Source: an uncultured Alphaproteobacteria bacterium (GTDB lineage Bacteria; Pseudomonadota; Alphaproteobacteria; Puniceispirillales; Puniceispirillaceae). From it: DNA of 18,983 bases. A program made the position numbers and the translations under genes. Positions 1 to 7,332 of this stretch are shown in pieces (the stretch's first letter is position 1; each line of letters starts with the position of its first letter). Under the pieces are notes generated by a model. That model searched no databases, was not told the origin of the DNA, and saw only the letters and a list, made by a program, of their open reading frames with translations. The DNA lies in assembly GCA_937924895.1 (NCBI GenBank), contig CALEYP010000064.1, positions 1 to 18,983 of the forward strand, in the 5' to 3' direction.

Positions 1-57
1 TGACAGGCCGCTTCCTAACACTACACAGATAATAGCCAAAAATCTTAAGAGCGGCAT
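1..57 (-). CDS. bamA: N-terminus of a secreted protein, probably outer membrane assembly factor BamA (partial)
   Basis: Only the first 19 codons are inside the window; the gene runs off the left edge. The peptide MPLLRFLAIICVVLGSGLS looks like a Sec signal peptide: one early Arg, a hydrophobic core, then small residues. A GGGGAG box lies 7 nt before this ATG. An in-frame ATG at 72, with AGGA 7 to 8 nt upstream, would add MGSVG and is an equally possible start. The gene follows rseP on the same strand after 84 bp. In alphaproteobacteria the gene after rseP is usually bamA (beta-barrel assembly, outer membrane), so the name rests on synteny plus the signal peptide. No BamA domain (POTRA or barrel) is visible here. 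Confidence 0.6.
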   Translation of the reverse strand, partial: MPLLRFLAIICVVLGSGLS

Positions 58-141
58 GCCCACACTCCCCATAAATAAATCCTGCTCAACTGTACGATGA
101 AACAGGCCAGAAAATCAAAGGATGATTGGCAAAAATCAGTG

Positions 142-1236
142 CTAAGGGCAAAATTTTGGGATTAAGGAGGCGTAGCTATCATACAGAATGAGGAAGAGCA
201 TCAATGACATCAAAAATGCCGTCCCAAGGCGAAGCAATATGTTTTGCACCTTGTCAGAAAGCGGACGACGCAGAATGGCCTCAATAGAGAATAACATTAA
301 ATGACCACCATCAAGCGCTGGGACTGGCAACAAATTGACCAATCCCAAATTGATGCTAATAAGCGCAACAAAAATGACAAAGCTTACCCACCCTGCCCGT
401 GCTGCATCACCGCTAATCTTTGCGATTTTAACGGGCCCGCCAATTTCACCTTCGTTTAATTGACCTGTTGCCATGCGGCCAATGCCACGCAACATCGCAC
501 CAGCTAATGCAAAGCTATCAATGGTGCCTTGCCAAAGGCTTTCCCCCACACCTAATTGCCGGAAATCGCCTGTGATTGATTGCACCCCCAAATAGCCATA
601 TTTAACACGCATCTCTTCTGAGCAGAGCTCTTGCGGTGTCACAATCACATCTTCAATGCCGCCATCTCTCTCAATGGTGAATGCAAGTGCCTTATTGGGA
701 TTTTCTGATACCAGTGCCTTCACATCGTTAAATTGCGGTGTCTCATAGCCATTGACCGCCAAGATAACATCACCTGGTTGCAAACCAGCTTCATAGGCAG
801 GCGAATCAGCCATAACATCACCTACAACTGGCTGGATATATAATTTGCCCACAGCCATATAGACCAAAGCAAATAACAAGATACCTGTGATAAAATTAGC
901 CGCGGGACCGGCGGCAACGATAGCCATACGTGCTGGTAGAGAGGCGGCTGCGAATGAGCCTTTGATGTAGCGAGATGCCTCGCTTGTCATACTTGTAGCA
1001 TTCTCATCACCGCGCATCTTCACATAGCCCCCAAGGGGCAGAGCGGCGATACGCCACCTTGTGCCATTCCGGTCAATCCAATGATATAGTTCAGGCCCAA
1101 AGCCGATGGAAAACACGTCAACAATGACATTATTTTTGCGAGCTACCCAATAGTGACCAAACTCATGAATGAACACAATAGGCGTCAACACGACTAAAAA
1201 AGCGAGAATGTTAGTAATAATGCCAAAGCCAGACAT
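142..1236 (-). CDS. rseP: RseP-type site-2 zinc metalloprotease
   Basis: This is a membrane-embedded M50 protease that cuts transmembrane segments of anti-sigma factors and remnant signal peptides. The 364-residue product has the zinc motif HEFGH at 24-28 inside the first membrane helix. The second active-site motif, NLLPVPALDGGH, is at 301-312 in a late helix and supplies the metal-binding Asp309. A PDZ domain spans about 130-200 (core VMADSPAYEAGLQPGDVILA). Further hydrophobic segments lie near 103-130, 283-305 and 335-352. There appears to be one PDZ domain, where E. coli RseP (about 450 residues) has two; the shorter form is common in alphaproteobacteria. It starts with ATG 7 bp after the dxr stop, so it is probably co-transcribed from pyrH onward. 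The cognate anti-sigma substrate is not in this window. Confidence 0.96.
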   Translation of the reverse strand: MSGFGIITNILAFLVVLTPIVFIHEFGHYWVARKNNVIVDVFSIGFGPELYHWIDRNGTRWRIAALPLGGYVKMRGDENATSMTSEASRYIKGSFAAASLPARMAIVAAGPAANFITGILLFALVYMAVGKLYIQPVVGDVMADSPAYEAGLQPGDVILAVNGYETPQFNDVKALVSENPNKALAFTIERDGGIEDVIVTPQELCSEEMRVKYGYLGVQSITGDFRQLGVGESLWQGTIDSFALAGAMLRGIGRMATGQLNEGEIGGPVKIAKISGDAARAGWVSFVIFVALISINLGLVNLLPVPALDGGHLMLFSIEAILRRPLSDKVQNILLRLGTAFLMSLMLFLILYDSYASLIPKFCP

Positions 1237-1243
1237 GTAGGTT

Positions 1244-2395
1244 TTATCTCAGTAGCTCAATTTGTTTTGTTGTAAAATTACGGACCGCTTGGTCAAGATG
1301 GAAGACGTCCTCTAATGACGCCGCTTCCCCTTCAAAATGGGCGTTTAGTGCCCGCTCGACAAGATCGGCAATGTCTAAAAAGCCTATTTTATCTTGTAAA
1401 AATGCCATCACTGCCACCTCATTTGCGGCATTTAAAATAACACCAGAGCTGACATCTGCACCTATTACCTGTTTCGCAAGCTGGTAGGATCTAAATTTTT
1501 CTTCATCAATAGCCTGAAACTCTAATTGCCCTTGCTTGACTAAATCAAGGGCGGAGACACCAGATATGAGCCGTTTATTATCACCAAAGGCATAGGCCAA
1601 TGGTAATTTCATATCAGCGGATGCCATATGCGCAATGACACTGCCATCAATGAAATCGACCATACCATGCACAAGGCTTTGCGGGTGAATAATCGCATCC
1701 AGCTCATCGGCAGCAGCCGAAAATAAATGGGCAGCTTCAATTAATTCCAGCCCCTTATTCATCATAGTAGCGCTGTCTATAGAAATTTTGGCACCCATAA
1801 CCCAATTAGGATGTGCCAACGCATCTTGTCTTGTGACATTTGCCAGTTCTGCCATGGTATGACGCAGAAAAGGCCCGCCAGATGCTGTAAGGGTTATTTT
1901 CGTGACCTCTTCCCTATCATGGCCCTGAAGGCATTGATGAATGGCATTATGCTCTGAATCAACAGGGATAATCCGCGCGCCATATTGCGCAACAAGTGGC
2001 ATAACAATATGTCCTGCCGCAACCAATGATTCCTTATTCGCCAAGGCAATGGTTTGACCCGCACGCACCGCGGCAACTGTAGATGATAAGCCTGCCATAC
2101 CAACAATAGCGGCCACGACTAAATCGCAAGGGCGCGTTACCATCTCATCGATAGCCGCCTCGCCTGTTAGGATTTCACAAGGCCCTGATAGACGGTTTGC
2201 GAGTGATGCTGCCTGCTTCTCATCAGAAATAGCAACAAATTCGGGCTGAAATTCGGCAATAATAGACGCAGCTCTTTCAATATTCTGATGAGCTGAAAAA
2301 CCAACAAGCCGATACTCCTCAGGATAACGGCGAATAAGGGATAGAGCATTATCGCCAATTGTCCCTGTGCCACCTGCTATGATAATGGATTTCAT
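1244..2395 (-). CDS. dxr: 1-deoxy-D-xylulose 5-phosphate reductoisomerase
   Basis: Second step of the MEP isoprenoid pathway: NADPH-dependent rearrangement and reduction of DXP to MEP in the cytosol. The 383-residue length is normal. Visible motifs in order are the N-terminal nucleotide-binding loop GGTGTIG (8-14; a variant of the usual GSTGSIG), ANKESLV (119-125), the metal-site stretch VDSEHNA (145-151, with Asp146 and Glu148), ASGGPF (171-176), and MNKGLELIEA (212-221, with Asn213, Lys214 and Glu217). The start is 10 bp after the cdsA stop, and rseP follows after 7 bp. Its neighbour uppS consumes isoprenoid units made by this pathway, so the cluster links precursor supply to carrier-lipid synthesis. 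The Shine-Dalgarno sequence is weak, which fits translation within a tight operon. Confidence 0.98.
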   Translation of the reverse strand: MKSIIIAGGTGTIGDNALSLIRRYPEEYRLVGFSAHQNIERAASIIAEFQPEFVAISDEKQAASLANRLSGPCEILTGEAAIDEMVTRPCDLVVAAIVGMAGLSSTVAAVRAGQTIALANKESLVAAGHIVMPLVAQYGARIIPVDSEHNAIHQCLQGHDREEVTKITLTASGGPFLRHTMAELANVTRQDALAHPNWVMGAKISIDSATMMNKGLELIEAAHLFSAAADELDAIIHPQSLVHGMVDFIDGSVIAHMASADMKLPLAYAFGDNKRLISGVSALDLVKQGQLEFQAIDEEKFRSYQLAKQVIGADVSSGVILNAANEVAVMAFLQDKIGFLDIADLVERALNAHFEGEAASLEDVFHLDQAVRNFTTKQIELLR

Positions 2396-2405
2396 ATCTC
2401 AGAGC

Positions 2406-3155
2406 CTATAGGAGCGTGAAGGAAAAAACAGGAAGAACAAAAAGATAACCGTCAAACCTATCTAAAAATCCACCATGGCCGGGGATCAAATTACTACTAT
2501 CTTTGACAGAAAGCCGGCGCTTTACAAAACTCTCATAAAGGTCACCTGCTTGCCCTAAAATGGCAATAACGCAGCCCGTAATGAGGGGGTTTTGATGAAA
2601 ATCCGTCAAAAATGGCGCAGCCAAAAAAGCAGCAAGCACAGAAAAGAAAAGTCCCCCAATGGCACCTGAAATGGTTTTGCCTGGCGAGATCGCTGGTGCT
2701 AATTTGGGCCCACCAATACGACGTCCCACGAAATAGGCGCCAATATCACCGGCCGCTATCACAAAGGCAATAGCAAGAAATAACGGCGCCGCATTTGGCA
2801 ATGCTGTCAGGTTTGACAAGCTAATTAATGCTAATAAGAAAACAAATGTGAAGAATGTGGCATATAACGCTCTCTTTGTGATGAGATACACCGCCCCAAT
2901 TGCAAGCGCAGCGGCAACAGACAACACCGCCTGATCAGTCCCGCCAATATATCCTACAAGTGACGCAACGGAAATAAGGCAGAATAATAGCCAAAACCCC
3001 TTGCGGCCTTGTGAAAATAGGGAGGCCACCTCATAAATAAGGAACGCCTGAATAATGAAAATTGAGAGCAATAAAGGAAGGCCGCCATAGGCAACGCCGC
3101 CAATCAAAGGGACAAGGACAGCAATCCCCATTAAACGCTGTGTGACATCACCCAT
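2406..3155 (-). CDS. cdsA: phosphatidate cytidylyltransferase (CDP-diglyceride synthase)
   Basis: Integral membrane enzyme making CDP-diacylglycerol from phosphatidate and CTP, the branch point of phospholipid synthesis. The 249-residue product is a chain of hydrophobic segments. It carries the full CdsA signature at 209-235: S..KR near the front, KD at 218-219, PGHGG at 225-229 and DRFD at 232-235. An ISPGKT motif is at 156-161. The frame stays open to an ATG at 3227, but I chose the ATG at 3153-3155. It has GAGAG just upstream, lies 7 bp after the uppS stop, and puts the first membrane helix right after a short basic N-terminus. The longer starts (3197 or 3227) would overlap uppS by 35 to 65 bp. 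The protein is slightly short for the family, ending soon after the signature. Confidence 0.95.
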   Translation of the reverse strand: MGDVTQRLMGIAVLVPLIGGVAYGGLPLLLSIFIIQAFLIYEVASLFSQGRKGFWLLFCLISVASLVGYIGGTDQAVLSVAAALAIGAVYLITKRALYATFFTFVFLLALISLSNLTALPNAAPLFLAIAFVIAAGDIGAYFVGRRIGGPKLAPAISPGKTISGAIGGLFFSVLAAFLAAPFLTDFHQNPLITGCVIAILGQAGDLYESFVKRRLSVKDSSNLIPGHGGFLDRFDGYLFVLPVFSFTLL

Positions 3156-3162
3156 GAGGCTC

Positions 3163-3876
3163 TCACGCTTTCTTAGAGCTTTGTTCAGGTAAATCATCAC
3201 CACCAAATCGGCGTTTGCGCCCTTCAAAAGCAGTCAGCGCCCTGTCTAACTCTGCCTCAGAAAAATCTGGCCAATAACAGTCAGTGAAATAGAGCTCAGC
3301 ATAAGCAGATTCCCAGAGTATGAAATTTGAAATCCGATATTCTCCGCCGGTGCGAATTAACAAATCAATATTGGGTAACTCTCTGGTCTGCAGATGAGAC
3401 TTCACAGCCGTCTCTAAGCTCTCCGACGGAGACAACTCATCCCCGACCAATGACGCAAAGGCCTGCATTAAATCCTGTTTGCCACCATAATTGATAGCAA
3501 TTGATAAATTCAGCCCATCATTGACGCTTGTGCGTTCCATCGCATCTTGGAATAATGCCTGTAAATCCTGGTCAAAAACAGAAATATCCCCGATAATACG
3601 CAGCTTCACATTATCCGTAATCAGGCTTTCCATATCCTGCATGAGGAAGCGACGCATCAATTCAATGAGACCCTTGACCTCAGCCTGCGGACGCTTCCAA
3701 TTTTCTGTCGAAAAGGCAAAAACAGTGAGATAGGAAATACCTTTCGCATGTGCCGCTTTAGAAATTGTCTTTAAGGTTGTGCTTCCTTGATTATGGCCAC
3801 GCAAAATCTCTAGCCGGCGTTGTTTTGCCCAACGCCGGTTACCATCCATAATAATGGCAAGATGATGCGGAACCAT
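3163..3876 (-). CDS. uppS: undecaprenyl diphosphate synthase (cis-prenyltransferase)
   Basis: Builds C55 undecaprenyl diphosphate from farnesyl diphosphate and IPP; this is the lipid carrier for peptidoglycan and O-antigen precursors. The 237 residues carry the family signature: HLAIIMDGNRRWA (5-17) with the catalytic Asp11, GH at 27-28, the FAFSTENW stretch (53-60), and RTGGEYRISNF (175-185), where Arg175, Arg181 and Ser183 bind the IPP phosphate. AYAELYF (191-197) carries the metal-binding Glu194. RTGGE replaces the more common RTSGE, a variant I take to be neutral. It starts with ATG 9 bp after the frr stop, with AGGG upstream, and cdsA follows after 7 bp. The frr-uppS-cdsA-dxr-rseP order is widely conserved in proteobacteria. 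Confidence 0.98.
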   Translation of the reverse strand: MVPHHLAIIMDGNRRWAKQRRLEILRGHNQGSTTLKTISKAAHAKGISYLTVFAFSTENWKRPQAEVKGLIELMRRFLMQDMESLITDNVKLRIIGDISVFDQDLQALFQDAMERTSVNDGLNLSIAINYGGKQDLMQAFASLVGDELSPSESLETAVKSHLQTRELPNIDLLIRTGGEYRISNFILWESAYAELYFTDCYWPDFSEAELDRALTAFEGRKRRFGGDDLPEQSSKKA

Positions 3877-3885
3877 ATTGCTACC

Positions 3886-4443
3886 CTAAACTTGCGTAAT
3901 ATCAGCTTCTTTATCAGCTAACATTTTATCAATTTTAGAGATAAAGTCATCTGTGACCTTCTGGATCTGTCCTTCAAAACCATGACGCTCATCTTCAGAG
4001 ATAGCAGAATCCTTCTCATCTTTGCGCACAGTTTCAATCGCGTCACGACGAATGTTACGCACAGCGACACGGGCTGCCTCAGCATATTTACCAGCCACTT
4101 TCACGAGCTCTTTACGTCTATCTTCTGATAATTCTGGCACAGACACACGAATGACATTGCCTTCAGCCATAGGGTTTAGACCAAGGCCTGATTCACGAAT
4201 GGCTTTTTCAGTGGCACTCACAAGGCCAGCATCCCACACCGATACAGTTAACATGCGTGGCTCTGGCACAGATATATTCGACACTTGGTTCAAAGGCATC
4301 CGGGCGCCATAAGCATCAACCGTGATGGGTTCTAGCATCGCTGTACTAGCACGTCCCGCACGAAGACCAGCCATTTCGCCAGAAAAATTATTGACGGATG
4401 AATCCATACGACGTTTTACATCATCCATATCCAAATTAGACAT
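3886..4443 (-). CDS. frr: ribosome recycling factor
   Basis: With EF-G it splits the post-termination ribosome into subunits. The product is 185 residues, the standard length, and is colinear with known RRFs. LRAGRAS is at 27-33, the domain II stretch covers roughly 31-104, and the LSEDRRKELVK helix is at 104-114. VRNIRRDA at 127-134 carries Arg132, the arginine needed for ribosome binding. The ATG has a textbook AGGAG 6 nt upstream, the best ribosome-binding site of this operon, in the 24-bp gap after pyrH. That strong site fits a protein needed in large amounts although it is second in the transcript. No anomaly was seen. Confidence 0.98.
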   Translation of the reverse strand: MSNLDMDDVKRRMDSSVNNFSGEMAGLRAGRASTAMLEPITVDAYGARMPLNQVSNISVPEPRMLTVSVWDAGLVSATEKAIRESGLGLNPMAEGNVIRVSVPELSEDRRKELVKVAGKYAEAARVAVRNIRRDAIETVRKDEKDSAISEDERHGFEGQIQKVTDDFISKIDKMLADKEADITQV

Positions 4444-4467
4444 GTTAATCTCCTGTAAATAGGTTGA

Positions 4468-5202
4468 TTATTCAGATTCTTTCACAATCGTAAACGGACC
4501 GTCATGCTTCAAGACGGCGTCAAACCCGCCTGACTCTGTGATCGAGAAAACTAAGATAGGAATTGAATTCTCACGCGCTAGTGAAATGGCAGACGCATCC
4601 ATCACGCGCAAATCACGAGATAAAACTTCCATATATGACAAGGTATCAAACCGTTTTGCCTCAGGGTTTTTCTCAGGGTCTGAATCATAAACCCCATCCA
4701 CTCTCGTACCTTTTAATAAGGCATGGCAATTCATCTCTGATGCCCGCAATGCCGCCGCTGTATCAGTGGTAAAGAATGGGTTACCCGTACCAGCTGCGAA
4801 AATCACAACGCGCCCCTTCTCCATATGGCGCATTGCCCGGCGGCGGATATAAGGCTCACAAACAGCTGAGATAGGAAGTGCAGACATCACGCGGACTGGT
4901 ACGTCAATTTTCTCTAATGCATTTTGCATGGCCAACGCATTCATCACCGTTGCCAGCATGCCCATATAGTCACCAGTGGCCCGTTCCATACCCGCAGCAG
5001 CACCTGATACACCGCGGAAAATGTTACCACCCCCAATAACAAGGCAAACCTCGATATTTTGCGCTACAACGTCTGCAATCTCACCAGCAACACGTGCCAC
5101 CATATCTGTATCAATCCCATAGGACTGACTTCCCATGAGAGATTCACCAGAAATCTTTAATAGAACACGCTTATATTGATATTGTTGAGACTGACCAGAC
5201 AT
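4468..5202 (-). CDS. pyrH: uridylate kinase (UMP kinase)
   Basis: Bacterial hexameric UMP kinase of the amino-acid-kinase fold, converting UMP to UDP with ATP. The 244 residues show the phosphate-binding KISGE (16-20), GGGNIFRG (57-64), GTGNPFFTTD (138-147, UMP and acceptor binding) and DGVYDSDPEKNP (169-180, nucleotide site). The start is an ATG with only a weak GAG-type ribosome-binding site. It is the first gene after the tsf terminator, so it should begin a new transcription unit (pyrH-frr-uppS-cdsA-dxr-rseP). The 142 bp upstream contain a candidate promoter and two inverted repeats, annotated separately. The product UDP feeds RNA, DNA and UDP-sugar synthesis. Confidence 0.98.
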   Translation of the reverse strand: MSGQSQQYQYKRVLLKISGESLMGSQSYGIDTDMVARVAGEIADVVAQNIEVCLVIGGGNIFRGVSGAAAGMERATGDYMGMLATVMNALAMQNALEKIDVPVRVMSALPISAVCEPYIRRRAMRHMEKGRVVIFAAGTGNPFFTTDTAAALRASEMNCHALLKGTRVDGVYDSDPEKNPEAKRFDTLSYMEVLSRDLRVMDASAISLARENSIPILVFSITESGGFDAVLKHDGPFTIVKESE

Positions 5203-5226
5203 CGAATAGCTCTAATAGTTATCGTC

Positions 5227-5281
5227 GCAAATGCGAGTAAAATTTGCCCAATGTTACAGGGTAAATTGGTTTATGACCAAT
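5227..5281 (-). promoter_or_regulatory. pyrH upstream region: candidate promoter and two inverted repeats
   Basis: Read on the minus strand, TTGGTC (5275-5280) and TAACAT (5251-5256) are separated by 18 bp and resemble a sigma-70 -35/-10 pair (4/6 matches for the -10 box). The region also holds two perfect 6-bp inverted repeats: ATTGGT/ACCAAT with a 5-nt spacer (5265-5281), which overlaps the putative -35, and GCAAAT/ATTTGC with a 9-nt spacer (5227-5247), near the predicted transcript start. A promoter is needed somewhere here because an intrinsic terminator lies just upstream. The exact boxes are a guess, and the repeats may be operator-like or chance. Confidence 0.35.
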
Positions 5282-5290
5282 GAAAATATA

Positions 5291-5323
5291 AAAAAACCAG
5301 CTGACTATCAGACAGCTGGTTTT
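5291..5323 (-). terminator. rho-independent terminator after tsf
   Basis: Perfect 11-bp inverted repeat AAAACCAGCTG (5293-5303) and CAGCTGGTTTT (5313-5323) with a 9-nt loop. In the minus-strand transcript the stem ends in a U run that continues past it (about six U, then UAUAUUUUC). It begins about 22 bp past the tsf stop codon. This separates rpsB-tsf from pyrH. Reading the other way there is only the short TTTT of the arm itself, so the direction is clear. Confidence 0.9.
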
Positions 5324-5344
5324 CAAAGTCTTATGACAACAAAC

Positions 5345-6265
5345 TTAGTTGCCTAGCTGAGCAGCTACTTCAGCGGCGAAGTCAGTTTCTTCTTTTTCGA
5401 TACCTGCCCCGAGGTTGAATTGTGCAAATGATGTCATTGCGATATCAGCACCGGCATCTTTGCCAGCTTTTGCCACAACATCAGCAACACGGCTTTCACC
5501 GTCAATAACGAATGTCTGCTCAAGCAATACCACCTCTTGGTAGTATTTGCGCATACGGCCTTCGACCATCTTTTCTGCGATTTCTTGTGGCTTGCCAGAT
5601 GCTTTGGCCTGCTCAATCAAAACATCACGCTCACGTGCCACCATGTCTTTGTCCAAATCTTCAACTGACAAGCTGGCTGGTGATGTTGCTGCAATATGCA
5701 TTGCAAGCTGCTTACCAAGCGCTGTGAGGTCATCTGCCCCTGCAGAAGAGTTTAGACCAACAAGAACGCCGATACGGCCAAGGCCGTCAGCCACTGCGTT
5801 GTGAAGATATGGTACTACAACGCCAGCTTCAACTGTGACTTTTTCCATACGACGCAACGTCATATTTTCGCCAATTGTTGCGATCTTTTGAGTTAGTTCT
5901 TCAGCAACGTTACGACCTGTCTCTGGGTATGCCATCGCATTAAGCGCATCCATATCATCAGCGTCTAGGGCTAGCTTAGCTAGTGTTGACGCGAAATTTT
6001 GGAATTCTTCATTACGAGACACAAAGTCTGTTTCTGAGTTCAACTCAATCATCGCGCCACGATTGCCATCAACAGCAACAGCTACAAGACCTTCGGCAGC
6101 CACGCGGCCAGATTTCTTTGCAGCAGCGGCTAGACCTTTTGTACGAAGCCAATCAACAGCGGCATCCATGTCGCCATTTGTTTCATTCAGCGCTTTTTTA
6201 CAATCCATCATGCCTGCGCCTGATTTTTCACGCAATTCTTTGACTAATGCTGCGGTTACGCTCAT
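5345..6265 (-). CDS. tsf: translation elongation factor Ts
   Basis: Guanine-nucleotide exchange factor for EF-Tu. The 306-residue protein starts with the UBA-like N-terminal domain (about 1-50) carrying signature 1, LREKSGAGMMDCKKAL (11-26). Signature 2, ELNSETDFVSRNEEF, is at 74-88 and includes the TDFV (79-82) that inserts into EF-Tu. Two core subdomains follow. The ATG has an AGAGGA ribosome-binding site about 7 nt upstream. It follows rpsB by 96 bp and is closed by an intrinsic terminator, giving the standard rpsB-tsf pair. The spacer holds a stem-loop that may tune tsf expression relative to rpsB. Confidence 0.98.
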   Translation of the reverse strand: MSVTAALVKELREKSGAGMMDCKKALNETNGDMDAAVDWLRTKGLAAAAKKSGRVAAEGLVAVAVDGNRGAMIELNSETDFVSRNEEFQNFASTLAKLALDADDMDALNAMAYPETGRNVAEELTQKIATIGENMTLRRMEKVTVEAGVVVPYLHNAVADGLGRIGVLVGLNSSAGADDLTALGKQLAMHIAATSPASLSVEDLDKDMVARERDVLIEQAKASGKPQEIAEKMVEGRMRKYYQEVVLLEQTFVIDGESRVADVVAKAGKDAGADIAMTSFAQFNLGAGIEKEETDFAAEVAAQLGN

Positions 6266-6297
6266 CGTCTTTTCCTCTATTTTTTGTAATTAAACCA

Positions 6298-6324
6298 AGC
6301 CTGTTAAACAGGAAAGAACAGGCT
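6298..6324 (-). promoter_or_regulatory. stem-loop in the rpsB-tsf spacer, candidate attenuator
   Basis: AGCCTGTT (6298-6305) and AACAGGCT (6317-6324) form a perfect 8-bp inverted repeat with an 11-nt loop. The loop contains a second AACAGG (6307-6312), so in the transcript the single AACAGG strand can pair with either of two CCUGUU copies, giving a long or a short hairpin. After the stem the minus-strand RNA reads UGGUUUAAUU, only weakly U-rich, so full termination is unlikely. Partial termination or an mRNA-processing or stability role between rpsB and tsf is an inference. Confidence 0.5.
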
Positions 6325-6361
6325 ATGTCGCCATAACCTGCTCGCAAATATCTCACTCAGC

Positions 6362-7156
6362 TTAAGCTGAGGCTTCTTCTGCTGCCGCTTCGGCTGGCGC
6401 ATCAGCAACAGCTGCTTCAGCTGGTGCTTCAGCAGATGCCCCGGCATCACCACCTGATGCGATGAATTCCTGCTGTAGGCCATCCATAATCGCAGCTTGT
6501 GACAACTCGCAATAAAGTGAAATCGCACGTAGCGCATCATCATTGCCTGGAATTGGGAAATCAACACCATCTGGGCTTGCATTTGAGTCAACAATCGCAA
6601 CAACCGGGATACCCAAACGGTTTGCTTCTGTTACCGCGATTGATTCTTTATTTGTATCAATCACAATCAACAAATCAGGCAAGCCGCCCATATCCTTGAT
6701 ACCGCCAAGTGTTAGCTCAAGCTTATCACGCTCTCTTGTTAGCTGAAGCACTTCTTTCTTCGTCAACTGATGCACTTCATCACCATCCAAACGACCTTCG
6801 AGGTCACGTAGGCGACGGATTGATTGTGATACTGTTGACCAGTTTGTGAGCATACCACCCAACCAACGGTGGTTAACAAAATACTGACCTGATGCCTTTG
6901 CTGTTTCAGCAACTTTTTCAGCAGCAGAGCGCTTTGTCCCTACGAATAGGATGCGGCCGCCTTTTGCTGTTGTCTCACGCATTGCTTCAAGCGCGCGACC
7001 AAGCATAGGGACTGTTTGTTGTAGGTCTAGGATGTGAACACCGTTACGCTCGCCAAAAATGAATGGCTTCATGCGCGGGTTCCAACGACGTGTGCTGTGA
7101 CCAAAGTGAACGCCGGCTTCTAATAGCTGACGCATTGTAAAGGCTGGTGCTGCCAT
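6362..7156 (-). CDS. rpsB: 30S ribosomal protein S2
   Basis: Binds the 30S subunit between head and body and helps hold S1. The 264-residue protein begins with the S2 N-terminal signature: the LLEAGVHFGHSTRRWNPRMK segment (11-30) followed by PFIFGERNGVHILDLQQT (31-48). The later PDLLIVIDTNKESIAV stretch and the GIPVVAIVDSNASPDGVDFP segment are also canonical. The core ends near residue 230. The last 30 or so residues are an Ala/Glu/Pro-rich low-complexity tail (AEAPAEAA-type units), an extension seen in many alphaproteobacterial S2 proteins. The ATG has GGAG 8 nt upstream. The 176-bp region before it carries a promoter and a hairpin leader. tsf follows. Confidence 0.98.
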   Translation of the reverse strand: MAAPAFTMRQLLEAGVHFGHSTRRWNPRMKPFIFGERNGVHILDLQQTVPMLGRALEAMRETTAKGGRILFVGTKRSAAEKVAETAKASGQYFVNHRWLGGMLTNWSTVSQSIRRLRDLEGRLDGDEVHQLTKKEVLQLTRERDKLELTLGGIKDMGGLPDLLIVIDTNKESIAVTEANRLGIPVVAIVDSNASPDGVDFPIPGNDDALRAISLYCELSQAAIMDGLQQEFIASGGDAGASAEAPAEAAVADAPAEAAAEEASA

Positions 7157-7200
7157 AATCTTATCTCCGTTATCCGGTTAAACCTCCATGGGGCAGAATA

Positions 7201-7220
7201 AAATACCAAACTTGGCATTT
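7201..7220 (-). promoter_or_regulatory. hairpin in the rpsB 5' leader
   Basis: In the minus-strand transcript AAAUGCCA and UGGUAUUU pair over 8 bp (one G-U) around a 4-nt AGUU loop, about 45 nt before the rpsB start codon. A weaker 5-bp AGCTG/CAGCT stem lies just upstream (7239-7258 region). S2 is known to repress its own mRNA through a structured leader in gammaproteobacteria. Whether this leader does the same is an inference from position only, and I do not recognise a named RNA family. Confidence 0.4.
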
Positions 7221-7284
7221 CACCGGACGGTCACAAGCTGATTTGTTTGCCAGCTGCCACCAACCCCATGTGCGAATTGCGTGT

Positions 7285-7313
7285 GTGATACCCAATATCC
7301 TAAGCAATGACAA
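7285..7313 (-). promoter_or_regulatory. candidate sigma-70 promoter of rpsB-tsf
   Basis: On the minus strand TTGTCA (7308-7313; 5/6 match to the -35 consensus) is followed by a 17-bp spacer and TATCAC (7285-7290; 4/6 match to the -10 consensus). A start near 7278 would give a leader of about 120 nt before the rpsB ATG. The position, just after the dnaE stop at 7333, suits a separate strong promoter for a ribosomal operon. I see no intrinsic terminator for dnaE in the gap, so read-through is possible. Confidence 0.55.
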
Positions 7314-7332
7314 GTAAATTCTTATAGCAGAG

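Noticed and set aside
114..128. AATCA/TGATT inverted repeat after rseP as a terminator
   Set aside because: 5-bp AT-rich stem without a U tract, and rseP is expected to be co-transcribed with the next gene.
3156..3227. N-terminal extension of cdsA to ATG at 3227 or 3197, overlapping uppS by up to 65 bp
   Set aside because: The ATG at 3155 has a GAGAG box, sits 7 bp after the uppS stop, and gives the normal short N-terminus before the first membrane helix.
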